The position numbers were made by a program, and so were the translations under genes. DNA of 64,000 nucleotides from Chroococcidiopsis sp. TS-821. GTDB lineage: Bacteria > Cyanobacteriota > Cyanobacteriia > Cyanobacteriales > Chroococcidiopsidaceae. Shown here one piece after another: positions 37,104-46,071 of this stretch. The notes under the pieces are model-generated. The model did not search any database and was not told the DNA's origin. It worked only from the letters and a program-made list of their open reading frames with translations. How positions within the stretch are numbered: position 1 is the first letter of the stretch; each line of letters starts with the position of its first letter. The stretch covers positions 868,001 through 932,000 of the forward strand of contig NZ_MVDI01000001.1 in assembly GCF_002939305.1 (NCBI RefSeq), read 5' to 3'.

Positions 37104-38402
37104 GTGACCCAAAAAGTGGAAGTAGATAATCAGCTAGAGTCAACAGAAGTCACCGTTGTTGACAAGGCGAATTATCAAAACGTTTCCCAAAGGCGATCGC
37201 GTCAATGGCTGATTCCGTTGGTAGTTGGTACAGGGTTAGGAGTTGCAATCACTTTTGGGGGAATGCGCTTTTTTTCGCGCCCAATCACCGCGCCAAACCA
37301 AACGCCGCAGCAAACCGCAGCACCACCAAGTATAAGTGTGACAGTAGAACCAGTCCGCAGGACGCCGGTAGCGCGATCGCTGAGTGTCACAGGTACAGTA
37401 GCTGCGCGCGATTTAATTTCTGTATTACCGCAAACAAACGGTTTACAGATTCGGCAGATTTTAGTACGCGAAGGCGAAAGCGTCCGTGAAGGGCAAGCAA
37501 TGGCGATTTTAGATGATGCGGTGATTCGCGCGCAAATTGACCAAGCACGAGCAAATATCGAATCTGCACAAGCCGTCATTGGTCAAAGACAAGCTGCGTT
37601 AGCACAAGCGCGCGCTAGTTTAGCCGAAGCCGAACGTAATTTAGAACGCTACGAACAACTTGCCAGTAATGGGGCAATTAGCCGCCAAGAATTAGATGCA
37701 CGCGCTACAGCAACAGCCACCGCTCGCGAAGCCGTCCGCGTTGCCCAAGCAAATGTGAGTAGTGCCGAAGCTGATGTGCGTAGTAGCCGCGCCGCTTTAC
37801 AACAATTAGAAACGCAGTTGGGACAAACTATAGTTCGCGCCCCCGCAAGTGGTTTAGTTGCCGAAGCGATCGCTACAATCGGCAATGTCGTTAGCACTTC
37901 GCAGCCCTTATTTTCCATCATTCAAAACAACGCTTTAGAACTCGCTGCTCAAGTTCCGGCAGTGCAGTTACCACAAGTTGAAGTCGGTGCACCTGCTAAA
38001 GTTACGTCAGATACAGATTCTCGCGTTCAGCTACAAGGACGCGTGCGCGAAATTGCGCCACTAGTCGATACCCAAAGCCGCCAAGCCACAGTCCGCATTG
38101 ACTTACCCCCAACGTCTTTGCTACGTCCAGGAATGTTCGCGCGTGCTGCCATTACTACTGCAACCGTTTCTGGCATTACAGTTCCGGCAAAAGCTGTCGT
38201 CCCACAACCTGATGGCAATGGAATTGTGTTTGTTCTAGTAGGTGAAGATACTGTCCAAGCACGATCTGTCGAAGTTGGAGAAGTTCTTAACGATGGCAAC
38301 ATCGAAATTAGTAGCGGCTTAAGTCCAGGCGATCGCATTGTTGTTTCTGGTGCTGGCTATCTCAACGATGGCGATCGCGTCCGCGTCGTAAACGGTGATT
38401 AG
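37104..38402 (+). CDS. RND efflux periplasmic adaptor (HlyD/MFP family)
   Basis: The adaptor subunit that links an RND pump to an outer-membrane channel. The 432-residue protein has an N-terminal membrane segment (about 37-55), a Pro/Thr-rich spacer, and a biotinyl-lipoyl half-motif around LQIRQILVREGESVREGQ. A coiled-coil hairpin spans about 150-230, followed by the second lipoyl half (TIVRAPASGLVAEAIATIG) and a beta-barrel domain. GTG 37104 is preferred because GGAGG lies seven bases upstream. It is followed by the pump gene. Confidence 0.88.
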   Translation: MTQKVEVDNQLESTEVTVVDKANYQNVSQRRSRQWLIPLVVGTGLGVAITFGGMRFFSRPITAPNQTPQQTAAPPSISVTVEPVRRTPVARSLSVTGTVAARDLISVLPQTNGLQIRQILVREGESVREGQAMAILDDAVIRAQIDQARANIESAQAVIGQRQAALAQARASLAEAERNLERYEQLASNGAISRQELDARATATATAREAVRVAQANVSSAEADVRSSRAALQQLETQLGQTIVRAPASGLVAEAIATIGNVVSTSQPLFSIIQNNALELAAQVPAVQLPQVEVGAPAKVTSDTDSRVQLQGRVREIAPLVDTQSRQATVRIDLPPTSLLRPGMFARAAITTATVSGITVPAKAVVPQPDGNGIVFVLVGEDTVQARSVEVGEVLNDGNIEISSGLSPGDRIVVSGAGYLNDGDRVRVVNGD

Positions 38403-38564
38403 TGGCTAGCTTTGAGTGGTGAGTTTTGAGTTAACACTCTATTTGTCATTATTTACTCTTCTGTGCTTCCTCTGTTCGCGCCAGTTGCTCCCACGTGAGA
38501 TGAACCTCCGCACCGCACTGGCTCCTGAAGCTTCCTCTGCTCTAAAAACCCCTGACCCTTCATT

Positions 38565-41500
38565 ATGTCCTTTAATATCTCTGCTTGGTCTATTCGTCGT
38601 CCGGTTCCGACAATTGTTTTATTTTTGATGTTGACGATTCTAGGTTGGTTTTCATTTACCCGTTTGGGAATTGATACCAACCCCAACATTGATATTCCTG
38701 CAGTTTCAATTACAGTGACTCAGCCAGGGGCAGGACCTGCGGAACTTGAATCGCAAGTGACAAAGCAAGTTGAAGATGCGGTTGCGAGTCTTGGAAACAT
38801 CGACAGCATGATTTCAACCGTTAACGATGGAGTTTCAACAACGGTTGTTAACTTTGTGTTAGGTACTGATAGCGATCGCGCTACGAATGATGTCCGCAAC
38901 GCAGTTGCCCAAATACGTCAAGATTTGCCACAAGATATCAACGAACCGATTGTCCAGCGCTTAGAATTTGCAGGTGGTCCCATCATGACTTATGCTGTTG
39001 TTTCGCAGCAGCAATCAGTCGAACAATTAAGTAACTTGGTTGACCAAACGATCAGCCGCGCTTTACTTGCAGTGCCAGGCGTCGCGCAAGTTCGCCGTGT
39101 TGGTGGTGTCGATCGCGAGATTCGGATTAATTTGAATCCCTCACAGTTACAAGCTTTAGGAATTACCGCAACACAGGTAAATGACCAAATTCGCGCGTTT
39201 AATGCTAATTTACCAGGCGGACGGGCAGAAGTTGGCGGTCGCGAACAAACGATTAGAACCTTGGGAAGTGCAGCAAGTGTTGAAATCTTAAGCAATTATC
39301 AAATTGTTTTACCAAATGGCAGTTATGTCCCTTTATCAAGTTTAGGAGAAGTTAGTGATAGCTTTGCCGAACCGAGACAAGCTGCTTTTTTGAATGGCGA
39401 ACCTGTTGTTGCTTTTGAAGTATTGCGTAGTAGCGGTAGTACGCTCGTGACGGTAGAAGAAGGTATTAGAAAAGCGGTAACCCAATTAGAAGCAACATTA
39501 CCTGCTGATGTTGACTTGCAACTCATTTTTACGCGGGGTGACTTTATTCGCGAATCTTATGCCAGCACGATGCACGACTTGGTTCTCGCATCGGTGTTAG
39601 CCGTATTAACGATTCTGCTATTTCTACGCGACTGGCGAGCAACGTTGATTACTGCAGTAGCTTTGCCTTTGTCGATTATTCCAACCTTTTTTGTGCAAAG
39701 AGCCTTGGGCTATACCCTCAATAACATGACTTTGTTAGGATTAGCGCTTGCGGTAGGAAATCTCGTTGATGATGCGGTTGTCGAAATTGAAAACCTCGAC
39801 CGACACATGAAAATGGGAAAAACTGCGCGTCAAGCAGCTTTTGACTCTTCCTCTGAAGTCGGTTTAGCGGTTATTGCCACCTCTGCAACAATCATTGCGG
39901 TGTTTCTGCCAGTTGCTTTTATGGGGGGGATTCCTGGTCAATTCTTCCAACCCTTTGGTGTGACGGTTGCCACAGCAACAATTTTCTCTACGTTGGTAGC
40001 ACGGACTGTAACACCAATGATGGGGGCGCATTTACTGCAGCAGACAAACAGAAATGGTAATCGCTACAAATCTCCAAACAAATCATTCCAGCCGTATAAA
40101 TCTCTACTGACATGGGCGTTACGTCATCGACTAGCAACGCTAGGAATTGCATTAGCGTTCTTTATTGGTAGTTTGATGCTAGTGCCAATGATTCCCAGAG
40201 GTTTTATTGATAATGGTGACTTGGGAATTTCTACAGTTTCAGTAGAATTACCCCCAGGTTCAACTTTAGATGACACAACGCAAGTCGTACAACGCGCAAC
40301 AGCATTAATTCAGCAAAATCCTGCAGTAGAAAGTATCTTAGCAACGCCGGAAGTTAACAGAGCAACGCTGACAATTAAGCTGAAACCCGAACAGAATCGC
40401 AATATCTCGCAAAGCGAGTTTGAACAACAAATTCGTCCGCAATTTACCCAAATTCCAGGTGCCAGAATTAGTTTTCAAAGCCAAGGTGCGGCGGGAAACA
40501 ATAAAGACCTCTCAATTGTTTTGAGAAGTGAAAACCCTGAAGCATTGAATCAGGCTGCGGCTGAGTTAGAACGGCAAATGCGTACGGTTCCAGGTTTAGT
40601 TGAAGTTGCATCATCTGCTAGTGTGGCACAACCCGAAATTTTAGTCATTCCCGATCCGGCGAGGGCGGCTGATTTAGGAGTCACGGTACAAGCGATCGCG
40701 CGCACTGCTTCGCTAGCAACTTTAGGCGATAACGACGCCAACTTGGCTAAGTTTAACTTAAGCGATCGCCAAATTCCGATTCGCGTTCAAATTGACCCCG
40801 AAGCACGTAACGATATTAATACCTTCAGAAACTTACAAGTTCCCAGTAATAACGGTTCATTAGTTCCGCTAGCAGCTGTTGCTGATATTCGTTTTGGCAG
40901 TGGTCCTGCTCAAATTAACCGTTACGATCGCTCGCGTCAAATTTCGGTAGAAGCAAACTTACAAGGTATTGCTTTAGGTGATGCTGTAGATGCAGTTAAC
41001 CAACTTCCTGCGTTAAATTCGCTACCTCCAGGAGTGGTGCAGCAACAAGCGGGTGATGCTGAAATTATGCAAGAAATCTTTGCGCGCTTTGGTACAGCTT
41101 TAGCACTTGCCATTTTGTGTATCTATGCAATTCTAGTATTGCTGTACAACAACTTCTTTCACCCATTCACAATCATGGTAGCTTTACCATTATCTTTGGG
41201 TGGTACGCTACTGGCACTTATGTTTGCCCAAAAAGCATTAGGTTTATATGCTTTAATTGGAATTGTGTTATTGTTGGGTATCGTTACAAAAAACTCGATT
41301 CTCTTAGTCGATTACACGATCGTCAATCAGCAAGAAGGAAATTCACAACGACAAGCATTAATCAATGCTGGTGTTTCGCGTCTGCGTCCGATTTTAATGA
41401 CTTCGTTATCTACAATTGCAGGAACCTTACCCCTCGCGCTTGGCTTTGGCCCTGGTGCGGAAGTACGCAGCCCAATGGGAATCGCTGTATTAGGTGGTTT

Positions 41501-41690
41501 TACAACTTCGACATTATTAACGTTAGTGGTAGTACCTGTACTTTTTACGTATGTAGATGACTTTCAACACAGACTAATGAAATTCATACAGAGCGGATTT
41601 CATCCAAATCGCCGCCGCGTTGCTGAAGATAAATTTGCTGTGCCAGCTAGTACTGTTGAGCAGTCCAAGAGTACACTCCAACGTAAATAA
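38565..41690 (+). CDS. RND multidrug/metabolite efflux permease (AcrB/MexB-type)
   Basis: A 1041-residue inner-membrane proton-driven efflux pump. It begins FNISAWSIRRPVPTIVLFLM, as in the HAE1-like group, and has twelve hydrophobic segments arranged in two repeats with two large periplasmic loops. The proton-relay Asp pair is visible in LALAVGNLVDDAVVEIENLD. Further motifs are GGIPGQFFQPFGVT and, late, GIVTKNSILLVDYT. It lies 162 bases after the adaptor and is probably in the same operon. No TolC-type channel gene is adjacent. Substrate unknown. Confidence 0.92.
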   Translation: MSFNISAWSIRRPVPTIVLFLMLTILGWFSFTRLGIDTNPNIDIPAVSITVTQPGAGPAELESQVTKQVEDAVASLGNIDSMISTVNDGVSTTVVNFVLGTDSDRATNDVRNAVAQIRQDLPQDINEPIVQRLEFAGGPIMTYAVVSQQQSVEQLSNLVDQTISRALLAVPGVAQVRRVGGVDREIRINLNPSQLQALGITATQVNDQIRAFNANLPGGRAEVGGREQTIRTLGSAASVEILSNYQIVLPNGSYVPLSSLGEVSDSFAEPRQAAFLNGEPVVAFEVLRSSGSTLVTVEEGIRKAVTQLEATLPADVDLQLIFTRGDFIRESYASTMHDLVLASVLAVLTILLFLRDWRATLITAVALPLSIIPTFFVQRALGYTLNNMTLLGLALAVGNLVDDAVVEIENLDRHMKMGKTARQAAFDSSSEVGLAVIATSATIIAVFLPVAFMGGIPGQFFQPFGVTVATATIFSTLVARTVTPMMGAHLLQQTNRNGNRYKSPNKSFQPYKSLLTWALRHRLATLGIALAFFIGSLMLVPMIPRGFIDNGDLGISTVSVELPPGSTLDDTTQVVQRATALIQQNPAVESILATPEVNRATLTIKLKPEQNRNISQSEFEQQIRPQFTQIPGARISFQSQGAAGNNKDLSIVLRSENPEALNQAAAELERQMRTVPGLVEVASSASVAQPEILVIPDPARAADLGVTVQAIARTASLATLGDNDANLAKFNLSDRQIPIRVQIDPEARNDINTFRNLQVPSNNGSLVPLAAVADIRFGSGPAQINRYDRSRQISVEANLQGIALGDAVDAVNQLPALNSLPPGVVQQQAGDAEIMQEIFARFGTALALAILCIYAILVLLYNNFFHPFTIMVALPLSLGGTLLALMFAQKALGLYALIGIVLLLGIVTKNSILLVDYTIVNQQEGNSQRQALINAGVSRLRPILMTSLSTIAGTLPLALGFGPGAEVRSPMGIAVLGGFTTSTLLTLVVVPVLFTYVDDFQHRLMKFIQSGFHPNRRRVAEDKFAVPASTVEQSKSTLQRK

Positions 41691-41727
41691 GTCGTATAAT
41701 GTCTATTACCATGTATGCCATACAAGC

Positions 41728-41799
41728 GCGGGTGTAATTCAGTGGTAGAATGTTACCTTCCCAAGGTAAACGTCGTGGGTTCGAGTCCCATCACCCGCT
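41728..41799 (+). tRNA. tRNA-Gly, anticodon CCC
   Basis: A 72-base cloverleaf. The acceptor stem is GCGGGTG with CACCCGC and discriminator T. The D arm contains TTCAGTGGTAGAA. The anticodon stem is TTACC/GGTAA with loop TTCCCAA, anticodon CCC. The T arm is GTGGGTTCGAGTCCCAT. No CCA is encoded. It lies antisense under the 3' end of the response-regulator frame on the other strand. Confidence 0.95.
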
Positions 41800-42200
41800 T
41801 TGTCTGTAGCTGGTGGGTAAATATATTGACTAACTAAATTGCATAAACTCTCTGGCTCGTAAGGTTTGGTGACATAAGCTGTTGCGCCCGCTAGTCGGCA
41901 TTTAACTTTGTCAATAAACTTATGCTTTGCAGTTAGCATAATGATGGGTAAGCTACGAAACTGCGACATACCGCGTACTGTACGACATAGCTCTATCCCA
42001 TCAAGTTGCGGCATAGCAATATCGAGTAACAGTAAAGAAATTTGTTCGTAGTAAATGAGATTTAACGCATCTTGAGCATTACTTGACACCAGAACGCGAC
42101 AACAGTCAGATAGTGTACGTCTGATTTCTTCTTGCATAGCGTAGCTGTCATCAACAGCCAAAATTGTTGGCATTTGAATATTTAATGTCGGATTCTGCAT
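41739..42200 (-). CDS. CheY-like single-domain response regulator
   Basis: A stand-alone receiver domain of about 130 residues. Acidic residues lie in LAVDDSYAMQ, the phospho-acceptor Asp in LLLLDIAMPQLDG, the switch Thr in IIMLTAK, and the Lys in VTKPYEPES. It has no output domain, so it must act through partner proteins, for example in motility, pili or a phosphorelay. The last 20 or so codons (GDGTRTHDVYLGKVTFYH) are read from the antisense strand of the tRNA-Gly gene and are not part of the domain. Either the protein really carries this tail or the gene has lost its own stop. Confidence 0.82.
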   Translation of the reverse strand: MQNPTLNIQMPTILAVDDSYAMQEEIRRTLSDCCRVLVSSNAQDALNLIYYEQISLLLLDIAMPQLDGIELCRTVRGMSQFRSLPIIMLTAKHKFIDKVKCRLAGATAYVTKPYEPESLCNLVSQYIYPPATDKAGDGTRTHDVYLGKVTFYH

Positions 42201-42691
42201 GACTACTCATCCTGCTACTGATGTAGAGCAAAATTCACAGCGGCTGAGTGGACAAAAATATAGTAATTGTGGTTATTGCATACTCTTACTGATTGAGAAT
42301 GTCTCGTTTAAACTGCATCCAAATTATTGGAAACAATTTAACTACACATATATTGAGGTAGCTCTTTTAAAAAAGATTACTTGAAAAATTATTGAGTGTG
42401 GTTGAATTACTGAACTAGAGCAAAACGGTTTTTCTTTTATAAGTTAATCAATGAACCTAAGGGCAGCTAAATATCGACTCCTATTACAGTACAAAAAATA
42501 GAATTTTATAACTGCTTTTATACTGAATCTTGCAAGCAAACGCCCTCCGTAATTTTACGGATATTGGCAAAATTTCTTGAAGTTTGTCAGGGTTAAATAT
42601 CCAAGAAACACCGTAATTCTTCGGAAGTAGTTAAATTAATATTATTTTTTTGCGCCCTGCCCGAAATTAATTTACCAGAAGTATAGGAAGA
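42201..42691. other. AT-rich intergenic region
   Basis: About 490 bases upstream of the CheY-like gene and downstream of the TauE/SafE gene. No family features or good hairpins were seen. A plus-strand frame of 61 codons at 42199-42384 has no support. Confidence 0.4.
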
Positions 42692-43471
42692 TTATCGACT
42701 ATTAAAACTTTGCCAAGCCTGTAAAAATACGTACAGCGAAAGTAGTCCTAGCATTAAACGAAAGATAACACTAATGGTAGCATCAGGTAATTTTGGTAGG
42801 ACACGAGTGCTCATTTGAGCACCCACAAGACCACCAATTCCTAAAAGAATCCCTTCTATAAACAAAACATTATTACTGATAGCGTGTCCAATACAAGCCG
42901 CAAAAGCAGTGAGAACAATCACGCCTAAACTTGTTTGAATCGCAGTTTTGATTGTCTCTCCTAACAAGAGAATTTGCATTGGTACCATAATGACACCACC
43001 ACCTATACCAAATAAGCCGGCTAGAATTCCAGCAACTCCTCCAGTAAACAATCGAGCGATCGCTGGATGAATTCGTTGAGGTTTAGCTTGGTTTATTGTT
43101 AGAAGGTGCTTCTTTAAATCTACGAGATAAATATTAATTAGAAGTAATAACCCGAAGGCAGTCAGGAGTAAATACGCAACAAATTTACTTGCTAAATACA
43201 CTCCAATTTGAGCAGTAAACAGTGCTGGAAGTCCGAGATACATGACGCGCTCAGGATCGAAGTACCCCATTCGCCAGTTTTGGATACTACCAGAAATTGA
43301 TGTAATAACAATTGCTAAGCTACTTGTAGCAACACCTTGTAGAGGAGTATACCCTAATGCCACCATAAGCGGAACTAAAATTGTACCACCGCCAATTCCT
43401 AAAAATCCGGCAAGGATACCAGCTATTAATCCTCCTAAAGATAAACTAAGCAAATTTGGTGAATTTAACAT
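42692..43471 (-). CDS. TauE/SafE family membrane transporter
   Basis: A 259-residue sulfite/sulfonate-exporter-type membrane protein. It consists of two similar halves with about eight hydrophobic segments. Each half carries the glycine-rich signature (ILAGFLGIGGGTILVPLMVA and ILAGLFGIGGGVIMVPMQIL). The segment LQGVATSSLAIVITSISGS is also typical. The transported anion is unknown; sulfite, sulfonates and sulfoacetate are known for relatives. It is probably transcribed alone. Confidence 0.88.
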   Translation of the reverse strand: MLNSPNLLSLSLGGLIAGILAGFLGIGGGTILVPLMVALGYTPLQGVATSSLAIVITSISGSIQNWRMGYFDPERVMYLGLPALFTAQIGVYLASKFVAYLLLTAFGLLLLINIYLVDLKKHLLTINQAKPQRIHPAIARLFTGGVAGILAGLFGIGGGVIMVPMQILLLGETIKTAIQTSLGVIVLTAFAACIGHAISNNVLFIEGILLGIGGLVGAQMSTRVLPKLPDATISVIFRLMLGLLSLYVFLQAWQSFNSR

Positions 43472-43562
43472 AAACTTTTTGAGCTTTGAAGTTCATCTTC
43501 TACTGACTTTTCATAACTCTGTACAGTAGTACACGTGTTAAATAGCATTACTGTGCTAACAA

Positions 43563-44165
43563 CTAGCAAGATAATGAAGTGTTCGTATGAAACTCATTTC
43601 TATTCAAAGCATATTTAACAACTTCTTGAGTAATTTCTGGATGAAAATATTTTGCTACAAATTTAAGACATACTTTCTCCATAACTCGAATTGATGCTAT
43701 GCGATCAGCTAATGCCATTGAGACAACTTGTTGTGTTTCTCTGTTTGCGAATCCTTTATGAATTAGTGCTAAAGCACCCTCTGTAGCATAGCCTTGGTGC
43801 CATTTAGCTTTTTTTAAGCGATAACCAAGTTCAATATCTGAAGCATCATAAAATCCTAAGTTGAAATAAAATAAGTTTTCTGATGCTGGTCGAAAGTGAA
43901 ACCAGCCAATAAACTCACCGCTAGTTTTTTCGACTGCTGCCCAAATTCCATAATTTTCGTATTCTTCGTAATAACAAAGCCATGTAGGTAAGGTTTTGTT
44001 TTTGATGGTTTCATAATCAATACCTATTGCTGTTCCTCCTTTGATAACGCCTAGGTTGACAAAGCGAAGGACGTCAGGATCGCTATCAAGTTCATACAAA
44101 TTGCTAGCATCTTCTTCAGTGAAGTTTCGTAAAAATAAGCGTGGTGTTTCGAGAAAAACTTTCAT
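43563..44165 (-). CDS. GNAT acetyltransferase, RimJ/RimL type
   Basis: A 200-residue acetyltransferase. It opens LETPRLFLRNFTEEDASNLYELDSD, typical of the RimJ/RimL/Acetyltransf_3 group, and contains GYRLKKAKWHQGYATEGALAL as the acetyl-CoA site, with SIRVMEKVCLKF near the end. The usual late FExxG segment is altered, but the core is complete. Members acetylate ribosomal N-termini or small amines; the target here is unknown. The gene is somewhat more AT-rich than its neighbours. Confidence 0.82.
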   Translation of the reverse strand: MKVFLETPRLFLRNFTEEDASNLYELDSDPDVLRFVNLGVIKGGTAIGIDYETIKNKTLPTWLCYYEEYENYGIWAAVEKTSGEFIGWFHFRPASENLFYFNLGFYDASDIELGYRLKKAKWHQGYATEGALALIHKGFANRETQQVVSMALADRIASIRVMEKVCLKFVAKYFHPEITQEVVKYALNRNEFHTNTSLSC

Positions 44166-44419
44166 CAGTTGAATTTTGGCGTTTCTCCTAAGAATATATA
44201 GCAGGGGTCAGAGGTCAGAGTTAAACTCTAGACAGGGAAATTGCTACGAACTTCGATGATGCCCTAACTCTATTGACTCAGAATATAGCTTGAGTGAATT
44301 AAGGAGAAGATGTATTTTGACTCTACCCAGATGCTTGTAAGTCCTTATGTTTATTCATGAAAAACAAAGGAGATTTTTCAAGGTGTTATAACTATGTTGT
44401 AGATTTGTGGGAGAGCTGC

Positions 44420-44941
44420 GTGACAACTTCTCAGTTTAAACGTCTTACTCAAGACTTGTTAGACGATATTGCCCAAAAAGCTCGTAGCAGTCCAAGATTA
44501 CGTCAAAATTACAACTTTCACGAGTTAGGTGAAAAAGTCCAACGATTTATCAATGTTTTGCAGCCTGGTACGTACGTCCGTCCGCATCGACATTGTAGGA
44601 ATTCAGGAGTAAACGGGTTTGAGTTTTTCCTAGTACTGCAAGGAGAACTAGGAATGATTATTATGGACGAAAATGGCGAGATTCTCAATCAAGAGCGTGT
44701 TGGTACGAGTAGCGGTACGCGTGGTGTAGAACTTGCCGAAGGCACTTATCACACACTCGTGGCTTTGACTCCAGATACGATAGTTTTGGAACTCAAAGAA
44801 GGTCCCTATGACCCTACCACAGATAAAGAATTTTTAGAAAATTTTCCGGCTGAAGGTACTGTAGCTGCTAGACAATTAGTGACGACTTGGCAAAGCTATT
44901 TTACAGATTCGATCGCTGACGGCGATCGCAGCATGGTGTAA
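44420..44941 (+). CDS. WbuC family cupin-fold metalloprotein
   Basis: A cupin protein of about 173 residues. The metal-binding core reads FINVLQPGTYVRPHRHCR, then GFEFFLVLQGELGMIIMDEN, and later LAEGTYHTLVALTPD, giving the His-His-Glu-His set. This matches the WbuC family, often found near surface polysaccharide genes. GTG 44420 is chosen because GGAGAG lies a few bases upstream and the protein then begins like its family. The open frame extends to 44357. A polysaccharide export gene lies 1.1 kb away. Confidence 0.78.
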   Translation: MTTSQFKRLTQDLLDDIAQKARSSPRLRQNYNFHELGEKVQRFINVLQPGTYVRPHRHCRNSGVNGFEFFLVLQGELGMIIMDENGEILNQERVGTSSGTRGVELAEGTYHTLVALTPDTIVLELKEGPYDPTTDKEFLENFPAEGTVAARQLVTTWQSYFTDSIADGDRSMV

Positions 44942-44990
44942 ATTTGATTTGCCATAATTCCTAGGCGTTGCAGGATGTAATGATAGCGCC

Positions 44991-46010
44991 ATGAATACAA
45001 AAATTAAAATCAAGGTTAATCCACCATCGACATTACAAGAAAAAAACACCACGTCTTCTTTACCAGTACTACAGACATACGAACTGAAGAAAGTTTACCG
45101 TACTGGCTTTTGGTTAAATCAGAAAGTAGAGTCGCTCAAAGGTTGTTCTTTAAGCGTGTATCAAGGAGAAACGTTTGGTTTACTCGGACCAAATGGCGCG
45201 GGGAAAACAACCTTACTGAAGCTTTTGTTGGGTCTTGTTCGTCCATCTGGGGGGCGTGGCGTGTTGTTAGGACAACCTCTAGGCGATCGCACGTGTAAGC
45301 AAAAAATCGGCTACTTACCAGAAAACGCTTATTATTACGATTATTTAACAGGTTGGGAATTCCTCGAAATGGCAGCGGGGTTATTTCAGCTTCCTTTAGC
45401 AGTGCAACGCCAACGTATTCCTGAATTACTCGAATTAGTTGGTTTAGCGCAGTCTGTCGCCAAGAAAAAGCAATTGCGTCAGTACTCGAAAGGAATGTTA
45501 CAACGTATTGGTCTGGCGCAAGCACTGATTAACGACCCCGAAGTTGTCTTTTTAGATGAACCGATGTCGGGTCTCGATCCTGTAGGGCGCTATCAGATGC
45601 GCAAAATTATTTTATTGCTCAAAGATTTAGGCAAAACTATTTTTTTTAATAGTCATATTTTGTCTGAGGTGGAACAAATTTGCGATCGCATCGCGATTTT
45701 GGCACAAGGCGAGCTAGTTTGTACAGGTTCGTTAGAGGAACTTTTAGGTCAACCAAATACCTATAGCATCAAAGGACAAGGTGGCGATCGAAATATGCTG
45801 CACCAATGGCTGCATCATCTTGTAGTTGAGCCGGATGGTTCTTGGCACGGGCAATTACAAGGTGAATTAGATAAGTTTCTTACCAGTCTTTGGCAAACAG
45901 ATGCTCAACTAGTAGCCGCGAACCTGTCGCGTCTTTCTTTAGAAGAGTTTTTCTTACATCAGTTACAGCAAAAAGGGTTAGCAGGTAGTGTTGATGCTAC
46001 TGCGGCGTAA
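44991..46010 (+). CDS. ABC transporter ATP-binding protein (ABC-2 exporter type)
   Basis: A 339-residue ATPase of the CcmA/NatA export class. It has Walker A LLGPNGAGKTTLLKLL, Q-loop region KIGYLPENAYYYDYLT, signature YSKGMLQRIGLAQAL, Walker B VVFLDEPMSGLDP and switch FFNSHILSEV. The C-terminal 100 residues are family-variable and end in an Ala-rich tail. No ABC-2 permease gene is adjacent, so its partner is unknown. It follows the cupin gene by 49 bases in the same direction. Confidence 0.88.
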   Translation: MNTKIKIKVNPPSTLQEKNTTSSLPVLQTYELKKVYRTGFWLNQKVESLKGCSLSVYQGETFGLLGPNGAGKTTLLKLLLGLVRPSGGRGVLLGQPLGDRTCKQKIGYLPENAYYYDYLTGWEFLEMAAGLFQLPLAVQRQRIPELLELVGLAQSVAKKKQLRQYSKGMLQRIGLAQALINDPEVVFLDEPMSGLDPVGRYQMRKIILLLKDLGKTIFFNSHILSEVEQICDRIAILAQGELVCTGSLEELLGQPNTYSIKGQGGDRNMLHQWLHHLVVEPDGSWHGQLQGELDKFLTSLWQTDAQLVAANLSRLSLEEFFLHQLQQKGLAGSVDATAA

Positions 46011-46028
46011 TGCTGTAAAGCGCAAGAT

Positions 46029-46063
46029 AAGGGATGTGCAACTTCTTGAGCGTGACATCCCTT
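46029..46063. terminator. Bidirectional terminator-like hairpin
   Basis: AAGGGATGT (46029-46037) and ACATCCCTT (46055-46063) form a perfect 9-bp stem with a 17-base loop, exactly between two convergent stops (46010 and 46072). Confidence 0.6.
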
Positions 46064-46071
46064 GAATAGCT

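Noticed and set aside
41739-41799. Peptide tail GDGTRTHDVYLGKVTFYH as a real domain
   Set aside because: It is the translation of the antisense strand of tRNA-Gly and not a receiver-domain feature.
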